Shown here: piece by piece, positions 11,001 through 17,146 of the stretch
Layout of the letters: each line of letters opens with the position of its first letter
Position numbering within the stretch: position 1 is the stretch's first letter
Assembly (NCBI GenBank): GCA_965214335.1
Contig: CBDCBO010000005.1
Span: 186,001 to 250,000 of the forward strand
From: Velthaea sp965214335
GTDB taxonomy: Bacteria > Vulcanimicrobiota > Vulcanimicrobiia > Vulcanimicrobiales > Vulcanimicrobiaceae
Length of the DNA: 64,000 nt
Reading direction: 5' to 3'
Translations under genes and position numbers: made by a program
Notes under the pieces: model-generated
The model's database searches: none
What the model was told of the DNA's origin: nothing
Seen by the model: the letters and a program-made list of their open reading frames with translations, nothing else

Positions 11001-11657
11001 CAACCACTGCTCGATCAGAGCGGCTTATACCCGACCTTCGACGTCTTTCCAGCGGGAATCGGTAGTTCCGTGGCCGCATACGGTGCGCCGTACACGGCGA
11101 CCCTCTTGCTCCAATATAAGCATGATCGGCTTTCGATTACGCCGGCCGTGCAGTTTTATGGAGGCCAACGGTATGGTGCTCCCGCATCGACTCTCGGCAT
11201 CGCGCCGGATACATGCACCGGACTTTACGGGCCAACCGCGGGCGACCCGCGGTACAACTTCGGTGGAGCCGGCGGCGCGTCGTATAACTACGCAAGCTGT
11301 GGAACCCTTGCCGGCGGCATCCCCGATAATTTCACCGGTAAGTTCGATACGTTGGGCGCATTCGTCGATCCGTCCATCCTGCAACTCCATTTGCAAATTG
11401 CGTATGACGTAACGAAGCGCGTGTCGCTCGTCGTCAATCTCGCGAATGTGGTCAACGAGTGCTTCGGCGGCACCAAGACCGGCTTTACGGTTCATGGCGC
11501 GTGTTCGTATGGGGTTGTCGCAAACGGCGCGACCGGCGGCGTCGGCAACACCTATAATCCCGGCGCTCCAATTCAGCCGTACGTTTCGGCACCATATGTC
11601 CCCAGCTTCGCAACAAACCCATTCGGTGTGTTTGTGAGTGCTCGCGTAAAACTGTAA
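8073..11657 (+). CDS. TonB-dependent receptor with carboxypeptidase-regulatory-like domain
   Basis: This is a 1194-residue outer-membrane receptor. A signal peptide covers about residues 1-30. A carboxypeptidase-regulatory-like beta sandwich follows (about 31-115, with GVLTDAATHRPLAGAKITV). Next is a linker and a plug domain containing LSIRGGDYDQVGYEIDGVPV and LGQQELQVYTG, then a long aromatic-rich beta-barrel. The C-terminus is ...FGVFVSARVKL, ending in Leu rather than Phe. It is a clear paralogue of the receptor at 40563-44045: both share the linker (PGTTADVYSV) and plug motifs. The substrate is unknown. It stands alone, is preceded by about 280 bases of non-coding sequence and is followed by a strong terminator, so it is probably monocistronic. 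The start at ATG 8073 has an AAGGA upstream. Confidence 0.93.
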   Translation: MAYWLRPFRVFAAVALVLSLLCQGTFVLAGTTGSLSGVLTDAATHRPLAGAKITVASPSQSASVTSDGSGHFAFLALSPDTYALSVTLPGYDNSSVTGVTVIADSDRTVNVTSSKTLQTIGKVTSRASTDLVKPGTTADVYSVDPVVQDKASALGGGSGLNTAFSALATVPGVFVSAGAAGYNNFAGLSIRGGDYDQVGYEIDGVPVNRAFDQYPSGTESSLGQQELQVYTGAAPANAEGQGLSGFVNQVIRTGTYPASSTLTGDLGGPAYYHKFSAETGGATQSRNFSYYIGLGGYNQDFRYGDQFNGGGISQLYGTPIAPCSGVANPTPALVPSCFTNGQPNYNNGPGGFVLGGYNLFGQSSIADRDSVFNLHFGLPHKNGTKDDIQLLAVINHLATSYYDSTNDQGGAAYVNAIGLGQPTFFGGYQYNGPTGVTLPANYQALTSQYLFPKQGSNIGYGGVIPADQRDGISNDQNIFKAQYTHAIGTNAILKLYGYTYYSDWLQNGPQSLYADYFGPSSADYELSSHTRGVSGTFTDQIGSNNLLNLQSSYTTASTLRDNNTQMLNSSGARSIIGVLVDPSNGADGLCYTAAGVATTCTRSSGAPNQPLFATTSEAFGGTIAPAPAGLQYLVTGNGQYATYNTVSPKFTSVSLTDTYKPTSKLSIDAGIRYDRFAFQGSDTSGTAARAFWYNSFNLDTCLNSDHKLFDKVIDLHLATPKAACPVGYTAANFINPSGIVTEGYNEYQPRIGATYSLDPRTVLRASYGRFAQAPSSAYQQYNALQQNAPALLYGTYGFQTFGFSSPDHTVVPPTSDNLDLSLERQFGSDTSVKLSPFYRTTQNQIQSFYLNQQTGFVSGLNVGNQTSKGFEVELDKGNFARNGIAAKLSLAYTYSRIKYGPLSNGSSIIAPLNNQIKQYNAYTSFCATNPTAAQCTGATTSSGNMAAPCYTVAGLAVAAGACTKNDVSNPYWNAPAQPLLDQSGLYPTFDVFPAGIGSSVAAYGAPYTATLLLQYKHDRLSITPAVQFYGGQRYGAPASTLGIAPDTCTGLYGPTAGDPRYNFGGAGGASYNYASCGTLAGGIPDNFTGKFDTLGAFVDPSILQLHLQIAYDVTKRVSLVVNLANVVNECFGGTKTGFTVHGACSYGVVANGATGGVGNTYNPGAPIQPYVSAPYVPSFATNPFGVFVSARVKL

Positions 11658-11689
11658 TCGCTTAACGGTTCCTGCGCTTACGCGGACGC

Positions 11690-11733
11690 AAGAAAAGGAC
11701 GGCCTCGACTTCGGCGAGGGTCGTCCTTTTCTT
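11690..11733 (+). terminator. intrinsic terminator after the TonB receptor
   Basis: A long inverted repeat has arms AAGAAAAGGAC-GGCCTCG and CGAGGG-TCGTCCTTTTCTT around a short loop, with one small mismatch. The A-rich left arm and T-rich right arm make it a bidirectional-type rho-independent terminator directly downstream of the receptor stop. Confidence 0.88.
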
Positions 11734-11785
11734 TGGAAGTACTGGATGACGCAGCGGTGGCCCCGAAGGCCTTTCGCAGTGAACC

Positions 11786-12010
11786 TTGTATCGAGCCACG
11801 GTGCAAACCGGTTACCACTGCGAAGAATGCGAAGAAGCTGTCTTTCCCGTAACGTCGCGGCCAGAATTGGTGTGGCTGCGCAACCGCCGCCACGTGGTGC
11901 AAGAGGTTGCCAGACACGTGAGCGCCGGCCTCGATTCCTGGATCGTCGAGGGCCTCGACTTCCTCGATAAGCACGAAGGCCATAGCGTCGTTATCACTCA
12001 ACGTCGCTGA
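11786..12010 (+). CDS. small CxxC protein, unknown function
   Basis: A 74-residue ORF. It contains a HCEECEE (CxxC) motif near residue 12, a segment reading ELVWLRNRRHVVQEV, and a helical C-terminal half rich in acidic and hydrophobic residues. Codon third positions are strongly G/C, like neighbouring real genes, which supports coding. The start is uncertain: TTG 11786 or GTG 11801. With a single CxxC plus nearby His residues it could bind a metal or be redox active, but I do not recognise a family. It lies between the receptor terminator and the convergent LysM gene. Confidence 0.55.
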   Translation: MYRATVQTGYHCEECEEAVFPVTSRPELVWLRNRRHVVQEVARHVSAGLDSWIVEGLDFLDKHEGHSVVITQRR

Positions 12011-12086
12011 CCAAAGAAGATATCCCCCGACTGTAGCCGTCGAATAAACGTTTGGACGCGTTTAGTGGCCGTCAGGAAAGGCGCGG

Positions 12087-12371
12087 TTACTCCGGAATGC
12101 GCAGCCGCTGACCGGGTGTAACACCCGAGGCGCCGATGTTGTTCACCGCAATGATATCGTCGACGACGGACTGCATATCTGCGTCCTTGCCCGCCCGCCG
12201 TTGAGCGATCGACCATATGTTATCGCCGGGCTGCACGGTGACCATCGTATAGCGCACGGGAGCGGCGGCGTGGAGCGTCGCAGCCGACAGCATCGGCAGG
12301 GTGAAGGCCAGGCTCAAGGTGCCCAGCGCGATCAACGGCATAAGCGTGAATTTTCGACGACGACCGTACAT
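12087..12371 (-). CDS. membrane-anchored LysM protein, probable SOS cell-division inhibitor (YneA-like)
   Basis: A 94-residue protein with a basic N-terminus (MYGRRRKF), one hydrophobic segment at about residues 10-34, and a single C-terminal LysM domain (about 41-93: VQPGDNIWSIAQRR ... GVTPGQRLRIP) that binds peptidoglycan. It is transcribed divergently from lexA. Its promoter (TTGACG-17-TATTAT) has a LexA box immediately downstream of the -10. In Bacillus (yneA) and mycobacteria (Rv2719c/chiZ) a small membrane LysM protein divergent from lexA delays division during the SOS response. Architecture and context match that role. The start ATG 12371 is preceded by GAGGAG. Confidence 0.85.
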   Translation of the reverse strand: MYGRRRKFTLMPLIALGTLSLAFTLPMLSAATLHAAAPVRYTMVTVQPGDNIWSIAQRRAGKDADMQSVVDDIIAVNNIGASGVTPGQRLRIPE

Positions 12372-12400
12372 TAGCGCTCCTCGAACCCCAGATATGGTGG

Positions 12401-12414
12401 CGAACGGCTGTTCG
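12401..12414. promoter_or_regulatory. LexA box 1 (CGAAC-N4-GTTCG)
   Basis: CGAACGGCTGTTCG has perfect half-sites of the Gram-positive/actinobacterial SOS operator CGAAC-N4-GTTCG. It lies eight bases downstream of the TATTAT of the LysM-gene promoter, over the expected transcription start. Bound LexA would therefore block that promoter. Confidence 0.88.
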
Positions 12415-12422
12415 TCCCCAAG

Positions 12423-12451
12423 ATAATATCGTTCCGGACGGCAAGCGTCAA
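12423..12451 (-). promoter_or_regulatory. promoter of the LysM gene
   Basis: Read on the minus strand: TTGACG (12451-12446), a 17-base spacer, and TATTAT (12428-12423). This is close to the sigma70 consensus. It fires toward the LysM gene and is followed at once by LexA box 1. Confidence 0.8.
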
Positions 12452-12458
12452 TATGGCA

Positions 12459-12472
12459 CGAACATATGTTTG
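12459..12472. promoter_or_regulatory. LexA box 2 (CGAAC-N4-GTTTG)
   Basis: CGAACATATGTTTG matches CGAAC-N4-GTTYG. It overlaps the likely -35 of the lexA promoter and lies directly upstream of the LysM-gene -35, so it is positioned for LexA autorepression. Confidence 0.87.
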
Positions 12473-12498
12473 CCTTTTGGCCGCTGGTCTGTTACGAT
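12470..12498 (+). promoter_or_regulatory. putative lexA promoter
   Basis: TTGCCT (12470-12475), a 17-base spacer, then TACGAT (12493-12498). Each hexamer matches the consensus only partly, but spacing and overlap with LexA box 2 make it the best candidate for an autoregulated lexA promoter. Confidence 0.55.
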
Positions 12499-12583
12499 TT
12501 CCTTAATAGGGCTAGCCTAAATGCCGGCTGTGCCCACTGGGTGGCATTGTTCGCGAGAATGTCACCATATTAGGAGGTTCTCT

Positions 12584-13225
12584 ATGTCCGACCGGGCGGT
12601 GACGGAGAAGCAATTGCGCATTCTCGATGTCATTCGTGAATTTACAGCGGACCGTGGCTATCCGCCATCGGTGCGCGAGATCGGCGAGCACGTCGGTTTG
12701 TCGTCGTCGTCGACGGTACAGTCGCACCTGAAAACGCTGGAGCGCCGCGGATTGCTCCACCGCGATCCGACCAAGCCGCGCGCGCTCGTCACGCACGACT
12801 ACGTGCGGCCCGGCACCCCCAAGCCGGCGCCGCCTCCCGGCGATCGGCCCGAAGTGGCGCTGATTCCGATCGTTGGCCGCGTAGCGGCCGGCGTGCCGAT
12901 AACCGCAGCCGAAAATCATGAAGAAACGTTCGCCTTGCCGGCTGATTTCGTCCGTCAGTCCGGGACGTTCATGCTGCGTGTCAAGGGCGACTCGATGATC
13001 GATGCGGCGATCCTCGACGGCGATCTCATCGTGGTGGCTCCCAAGCCCGATGCCGCTAACGGTGAAATCGTGGTGGCGCTCATCGACGGCGAAGCGACGG
13101 TGAAGCGCTTCTATCGCGAACCGGGGCGCGTGCGGTTGCAACCGGAGAATTCAACCATGGCGCCAATCTACGCGGACGATGTCACCATCGTCGGACGAGT
13201 CGAGGCTGTCGTCCGCAGACTCTAG
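12584..13225 (+). CDS. lexA: LexA repressor (SOS regulator, self-cleaving)
   Basis: A 213-residue LexA. The N-terminal winged helix has TEKQLRILDVI and YPPSVREIGEHVGL-SSSSTVQSHLKTLERRG. The C-terminal peptidase S24 domain has the Ala-Gly scissile bond in GRVAAGVPI, catalytic Ser in KGDSMID and catalytic Lys in GEATVKRF. RecA-stimulated autocleavage at Ala-Gly would derepress the SOS regulon. The start is ATG 12584 behind a TAGGAGG ribosome-binding site at 12571, excluding an upstream in-frame ATG at 12521. Two operators of the CGAAC-N4-GTTYG type lie upstream. The last 47 bases overlap the next ORF. Confidence 0.96.
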   Translation: MSDRAVTEKQLRILDVIREFTADRGYPPSVREIGEHVGLSSSSTVQSHLKTLERRGLLHRDPTKPRALVTHDYVRPGTPKPAPPPGDRPEVALIPIVGRVAAGVPITAAENHEETFALPADFVRQSGTFMLRVKGDSMIDAAILDGDLIVVAPKPDAANGEIVVALIDGEATVKRFYREPGRVRLQPENSTMAPIYADDVTIVGRVEAVVRRL

Positions 13226-14453
13226 CCTCAACCCGTTCTTTCGTTGGCTGGAGCGCCGGCTCGAACCGTTTGCCCAACGATTCGGCGATGTGCCGGCGAT
13301 CCTCGCGCTGCGCGATGCGCTGCCGTTCAGTTTCGTCGGCCTCATCGCCGGACTTGCGGCGTTCTTATTTTGGGCCGAACACGGCGGTATCGTCACCCGC
13401 TTTCGCGATGCGTTTTCGTCGAAGCGGCTGGTACTGACGCTCGACGTCGGTTTTACAACGATGTCGGTCGTCTTGCTCTTTTCGTTAGCCGTGGTGCTGA
13501 CGCGCCGCTTACGCTACCCCGGCTGGCTGATGGTGCCGGCCACGTTGGCCGTCTTTCTGCTCTCCATGCCGCATCCACGCGGCGCGACGATCGAAGATTA
13601 TGCGCTGGCGCTGGGCGCTAGCGGCTTATTTCTCGCGATCGTCGTGTCGCTGTTGACAGCCGGGGCATTGTCGCTCGCGCGGCGACGGCTCGGCGCTTCA
13701 CGCATGTGGGCCGGCGCGCTGGCGATCATCGGCGTCGCGTTTGCGGCGTTCGAGTTGCACTTGTCGCTGGCGCGGACGCTTGGCGCGGCGATCGAACCGT
13801 TGGGTAATTTGGGCGATACGTACTTCGCGTTGCTCATCATCACGTTGTTGCAAGCGGCGCTTTGGCTCGTCGGCATTCACGGCCCGGCTCTGCTGGCAGC
13901 GGTCGTCACGCCGATCTACCTCAAGCTGCAGTTCGCCAATACGGCGGCCTATTCACACGGAACGCCGTTACCGCACATCGTTGTCGTATCAACGTTTTTG
14001 TTCGTTTTTCCGGGCGGCGCCGGTGCGACCTTGGCGCTGGCGTTATTATTGCTGCGCTCCAAAAGCCCGCGGCTGAAAAAGATTGCGTACGCATCGATCG
14101 GACCGTCGATCATCAACACCAACGAGCCTCTGATTTTGGGTGTGCCGCTGGTGTTCAATCCGTATCTCGCGATACCGTTTCTGCTGGCGCCGGGCGTGCT
14201 GGCGACAACGACCTACTTTGCGATGAAAGTCGGTTTCGTCCATGCGCCGGCGTTCTACGTGCCGTCGTCGATTCCGACCCTCATCAGTGTGGTGCTTGCG
14301 ACATTCGATTGGCGCGCGCTGGTGCTCGCGGCGGTAAACATCGGACTTGCCATCGTAATCTACGCTCCCTTCGTGCGCATCTTCGAGCGAGCCGAACTTG
14401 CCAAAGAACATGTGCCGGCGGCGACGGGCGAGGCGGAACGCCGCCCGCGATGA
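13179..14453 (+). CDS. PTS EIIC-like (cellobiose/lactose family) sugar permease
   Basis: A 424-residue polytopic membrane protein matching the EIIC domain of the lactose/cellobiose PTS family. The substrate-site segments are recognisable: GIHGPALLAAVVTPIY (His), the FVFPGGAGATLAL stretch, and SIGPSIINTNEPLILGVPLVFNP (Glu). About ten hydrophobic helices are present. No EIIA, EIIB, HPr or EI gene is nearby, so transport may be phosphorylation-independent or the partners are elsewhere. The ORF begins at ATG 13179 within lexA, and no better ATG or GTG is seen before the first conserved residues, so it may be translated by coupling. Its stop overlaps the next ATG (ATGA). Confidence 0.8.
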   Translation: MSPSSDESRLSSADSSLNPFFRWLERRLEPFAQRFGDVPAILALRDALPFSFVGLIAGLAAFLFWAEHGGIVTRFRDAFSSKRLVLTLDVGFTTMSVVLLFSLAVVLTRRLRYPGWLMVPATLAVFLLSMPHPRGATIEDYALALGASGLFLAIVVSLLTAGALSLARRRLGASRMWAGALAIIGVAFAAFELHLSLARTLGAAIEPLGNLGDTYFALLIITLLQAALWLVGIHGPALLAAVVTPIYLKLQFANTAAYSHGTPLPHIVVVSTFLFVFPGGAGATLALALLLLRSKSPRLKKIAYASIGPSIINTNEPLILGVPLVFNPYLAIPFLLAPGVLATTTYFAMKVGFVHAPAFYVPSSIPTLISVVLATFDWRALVLAAVNIGLAIVIYAPFVRIFERAELAKEHVPAATGEAERRPR

Positions 14454-15709
14454 TCGCGGAAATCATCGCGGGGCACGACGTCGATCCGCTCGTTCGGAGC
14501 GCTGCGGAGCGAGCCGCGCCGCATCTGCTGCGCTACGATCCGGCTCGCGTGCAAATCAAGCTGCGCGTTATCGCGGCGTTCCTAGCCGAAGGCATCAGCG
14601 AAAGCGATTTCGCCGGTAGCACCGGTTACGGTTACGATGATCCGGCTCGCGACCGTTTCGAGTCGCTCTTGGCGCGTTATTTTCGAGCCGAACGAGTTTT
14701 GGCACGGCTGTCGATCGTGAGCGGTACCCACGCGATCGTTGCAGCGCTCGATGCACTGACCCGGCCGGGTGAAACACTCTTGTGCGCCAATGGCGCGCCG
14801 TATGATACGCTGGCTTTTGCGCTCGCCCAGGCACCGTATTCGTTGGTTTCGCGCGGTGTTCTGTATCGCGAAGTACCGCGCACCGCCGGCGGTACGACCG
14901 ATTTAGCGTTGCTCGCCGACGCCGTGCGTGCGCACCGGCCGGCAGTTATTTTCGTGCAACGCTCGCGCGGTTATGCCGCGCGGCAATCGCTGCGGATCGC
15001 GGATATCGCAGCGCTAGTAAGCACGGTCCGCAGCGTCGACTCAGCCGTTCCGGTCGTGGTCGACAACTGTTACGGTGAACTCGTCGAAGACGCCGAGCCC
15101 CTTGAAGCCGGCGCCGATGTCGCCATCGGTTCGCTCATTAAGAATTTAGGCGGCGGCATCGCGCCGACGGGCGGTTACATCGCCGGCCGCGCCGATCTCA
15201 TCGAGCGCATCGCAACGCGCATTTACGCGCCCGGTATCGGTGCCGGTTTAGGTCCGACGCTGGGCATCGGCCGCTCGTTCATCCAAGGCTTTTTCTACGC
15301 GCCGCTCGTGGTCGGTGAAACGCTGCGCGGTTTAGATTTTGCCGCTGCTCTGTTCGCGGAACTCGGTTACCCCGTCGATCCGGTTGCCGGTGCGCCGCGG
15401 GCTGATATCGTGCAGTCGATTCGCCTGGGCACACCCGAACGGTTAATAGCGTTTGCCCGTGGCTTGCAACGCACGTTGCCCGTCAACGCTCGCTTCCGGC
15501 CCGAACCCGGGCCGGTGCCTGGCTACGTCGATCCGGTTATCATGTCGGGTGGTTCGTTCATTAGCGGCGCCACGATCGATCTGTCGTGCGACGCTCCGCT
15601 CCGTGAACCGTATGAAGTCTATCTGCAAGGCGGAATAACCGCAGAACATATTGCTCTCGGTTCAGTTATTGCTGCAACGGAGGTTCTCCGCGTTAGCCAA
15701 AAAAAGTAG
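14450..15709 (+). CDS. PLP-dependent methionine gamma-lyase/aluminium-resistance family protein
   Basis: A 419-residue fold-type I PLP enzyme of the family long annotated as aluminium resistance protein or methionine gamma-lyase family (Pfam Met_gamma_lyase). Visible features are GYGYDDPARDRFE near residue 62, SGTHAI for the cofactor phosphate, VVVDNCYGELVE with the PLP-contacting Asp, and IGSLIKNLGGGIAPTGGYIAG with the Schiff-base Lys. The C-terminal half has GSFISGATIDLSCDAPLREPYEVYLQGG, typical of the family. The reaction is probably C-S lyase or related cysteine/methionine chemistry, but the exact substrate is unproven. ATG 14450 overlaps the permease stop. Confidence 0.88.
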   Translation: MIAEIIAGHDVDPLVRSAAERAAPHLLRYDPARVQIKLRVIAAFLAEGISESDFAGSTGYGYDDPARDRFESLLARYFRAERVLARLSIVSGTHAIVAALDALTRPGETLLCANGAPYDTLAFALAQAPYSLVSRGVLYREVPRTAGGTTDLALLADAVRAHRPAVIFVQRSRGYAARQSLRIADIAALVSTVRSVDSAVPVVVDNCYGELVEDAEPLEAGADVAIGSLIKNLGGGIAPTGGYIAGRADLIERIATRIYAPGIGAGLGPTLGIGRSFIQGFFYAPLVVGETLRGLDFAAALFAELGYPVDPVAGAPRADIVQSIRLGTPERLIAFARGLQRTLPVNARFRPEPGPVPGYVDPVIMSGGSFISGATIDLSCDAPLREPYEVYLQGGITAEHIALGSVIAATEVLRVSQKK

Positions 15710-15715
15710 TGGCCT

Positions 15716-16111
15716 ATGGCGCGTAAATTTCCACCGTCCGTATCGAGCTCAACGACAACCGGTCCGGCTCCGCCGGTCATTCCTCGCCGGTTCGCTCGGG
15801 CCGCAGTCGATCTGCCGGCGCAGTACGCCGTCGAAGGTCAAGTCGGTTGGCAGACCAGTACGATCGACGATCTCGGCGGCGGCGGTGTGCGACTTCATAC
15901 GCAGCAAGACGTCGCTGCGGGGACGGTCATGTCGCTGCGCTTCGATATCGAGGGCACGCCGATCACCGCGGTCGCACGCGTTGCGATGTCGTTGTTCGAT
16001 AAATCGCGCGAGCGCTTTATCCACGGTGTGGCGTTCACGGCGATCGATCCCGGCGACCAACAACTCATCGTGCGGCGCGTCGTCCAAATTCAGAGCTCCG
16101 ATAAGAGCTAA
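15716..16111 (+). CDS. PilZ-domain protein
   Basis: A 131-residue single-domain PilZ protein, a likely cyclic-di-GMP receptor. The N-terminal RRFARAAVDLPAQY supplies the RxxxR-type arginines. The second motif reads DDLGGGGVRL, where the canonical D/NxSxxG serine is replaced by Gly, so affinity may be altered. The rest follows the PilZ beta-barrel pattern (VMSLRFDI, VARVAMS, RFIHGVAF). It follows the PLP enzyme by six bases and is probably co-transcribed. Flagellar genes further along the window could be a downstream target, but that is inference. Confidence 0.87.
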   Translation: MARKFPPSVSSSTTTGPAPPVIPRRFARAAVDLPAQYAVEGQVGWQTSTIDDLGGGGVRLHTQQDVAAGTVMSLRFDIEGTPITAVARVAMSLFDKSRERFIHGVAFTAIDPGDQQLIVRRVVQIQSSDKS

Positions 16112-16203
16112 GGCCCGCTTGCGCGCGATTTGACGCGGGTCTAACGTTTCGCCGCGCCGGCGCGGTTCTACGCGAAGCCGTCGCACTGCCGGCGGTGCCG
16201 GCC

Positions 16204-16398
16204 TTAAAGTGCGCCGGGTTCTCGATGACCGGCCGGCTCGATCGCCGGCAGATCGCCGCCTCGCGCTAGACCAAGCTCGTGGTAATAGGAGCGCGTCGCG
16301 ATCGGGTCGGCGGCAATCGGGGCGCGGATCGACGTCGTGGCAAAGCCGCGATCTGCGACGAACGCGGTCGCGCAGACCGCCAACGAGCGCGGTCGCAC
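16204..16398 (-). CDS. possible small secreted protein
   Basis: A 64-residue minus-strand ORF from GTG 16398. Its codons have the G/C-rich third positions seen in real neighbours and its N-terminus (RPRSLAVCATAFVA) could be a weak signal peptide. No family is recognised and no ribosome-binding site is evident. It could be chance coding in this compositional background. Confidence 0.28.
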   Translation of the reverse strand: MRPRSLAVCATAFVADRGFATTSIRAPIAADPIATRSYYHELGLARGGDLPAIEPAGHREPGAL

Positions 16399-16491
16399 GC
16401 AACGCCGCGTTCGGTCCTTCGGCGCCCGTTTGCGTCGGCGGGGCCGTCGCGGCGTATTGTTTGCTTTAGCGGAGCCGTCGCCGGCATACCG

Positions 16492-16707
16492 TCACCGGTC
16501 GGCCGAACGACCGCCCATGAAGCCGTAAAAGAAAAACGTCAAGCCGTCGGTCGTGGATACGGCGATGCGCGTTTCTTCAATCTGAGCCGACGCGATCGTT
16601 TTTCCGACCAGGGTGTCGAGGATCATCTGGGCCTGCAGGAATTCAGCAGCCCGCAGCGCGTCGGGGTCAACGTCGGACGGTTCGGCTGAAGTCGAGTTGT
16701 GTAACAT
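16492..16707 (-). CDS. small conserved-looking protein, unknown function
   Basis: A 71-residue ORF starting at ATG 16707 with an AGGAAGAG ribosome-binding site. The N-terminal third is acidic and polar, the middle helix reads AAEFLQAQMILDTLVG, and a compact beta segment ends it (RIAVSTTDGLTFFFYGFMGG). The balanced composition and regular secondary-structure pattern favour a real protein. I do not recognise the family. It is divergent from the FHA gene, sharing a 57-base intergenic region. Confidence 0.6.
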   Translation of the reverse strand: MLHNSTSAEPSDVDPDALRAAEFLQAQMILDTLVGKTIASAQIEETRIAVSTTDGLTFFFYGFMGGRSADR

Positions 16708-16764
16708 GCTCTTCCTGATCTGCGGAGAGGACCGCGCCTCGTCGCCGGGCGAACGCCCAACGCG

Positions 16765-17058
16765 ATGTATGTCCTCGAGGTGATGAGCGGGCCGCTCGAC
16801 GGAAAGACCTGGACGTTCGACCGTGAGATCACGATCGGGAGGGACGATTCCGTCGCAACGGCGTGCATTACTATTGATCGGTATATTTCACGTAAACATG
16901 CGAAGCTGGCCGAAAATTCTGGTGAGTTGCACCTGACCGACCTGGCGAGTCGTAACGGTACGCAGGTCGACGGCCGTCCCGTCACTGGTACTAAATCGAT
17001 CGTGATGGGACAGTCGTTTTCGGTCGGCCGAACGATCTTGCGCGTGCTCAAGCATTAA
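16765..17058 (+). CDS. FHA-domain protein
   Basis: A 97-residue protein consisting of one forkhead-associated domain, which binds phosphothreonine peptides. The canonical residues are present: TIGRDDS (Gly-Arg), YISRKHAKL (Ser and His) and LASRNGTQVDG (Asn-Gly). It has no attached kinase or effector domain, so it is probably an adaptor for a Ser/Thr kinase or a secretion component encoded elsewhere. The start ATG 16765 directly precedes the first beta strand. Confidence 0.9.
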   Translation: MYVLEVMSGPLDGKTWTFDREITIGRDDSVATACITIDRYISRKHAKLAENSGELHLTDLASRNGTQVDGRPVTGTKSIVMGQSFSVGRTILRVLKH

Positions 17059-17133
17059 TCGATGCGCCGCTGTTTGCAACGTATGATGTCTTCGCTAACG
17101 GGTTACCGTCCGTCCTCGCGTTTGCGCCGACCG

Positions 17134-17146
17134 TACTGTATTTAAC
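17134..17146 (+). promoter_or_regulatory. possible leaderless-type -10 of coaBC
   Basis: TACTGT (TAxxxT) is followed by seven bases and then the GTG of coaBC, with no Shine-Dalgarno in between. This spacing would put the transcription start at the start codon. No good -35 is visible. Confidence 0.35.

Noticed and set aside
15749..16402. 217-codon minus-strand open frame over the PilZ gene
   Set aside because: Arg-rich translation, no motif, and complete overlap with a recognisable PilZ domain on the plus strand.
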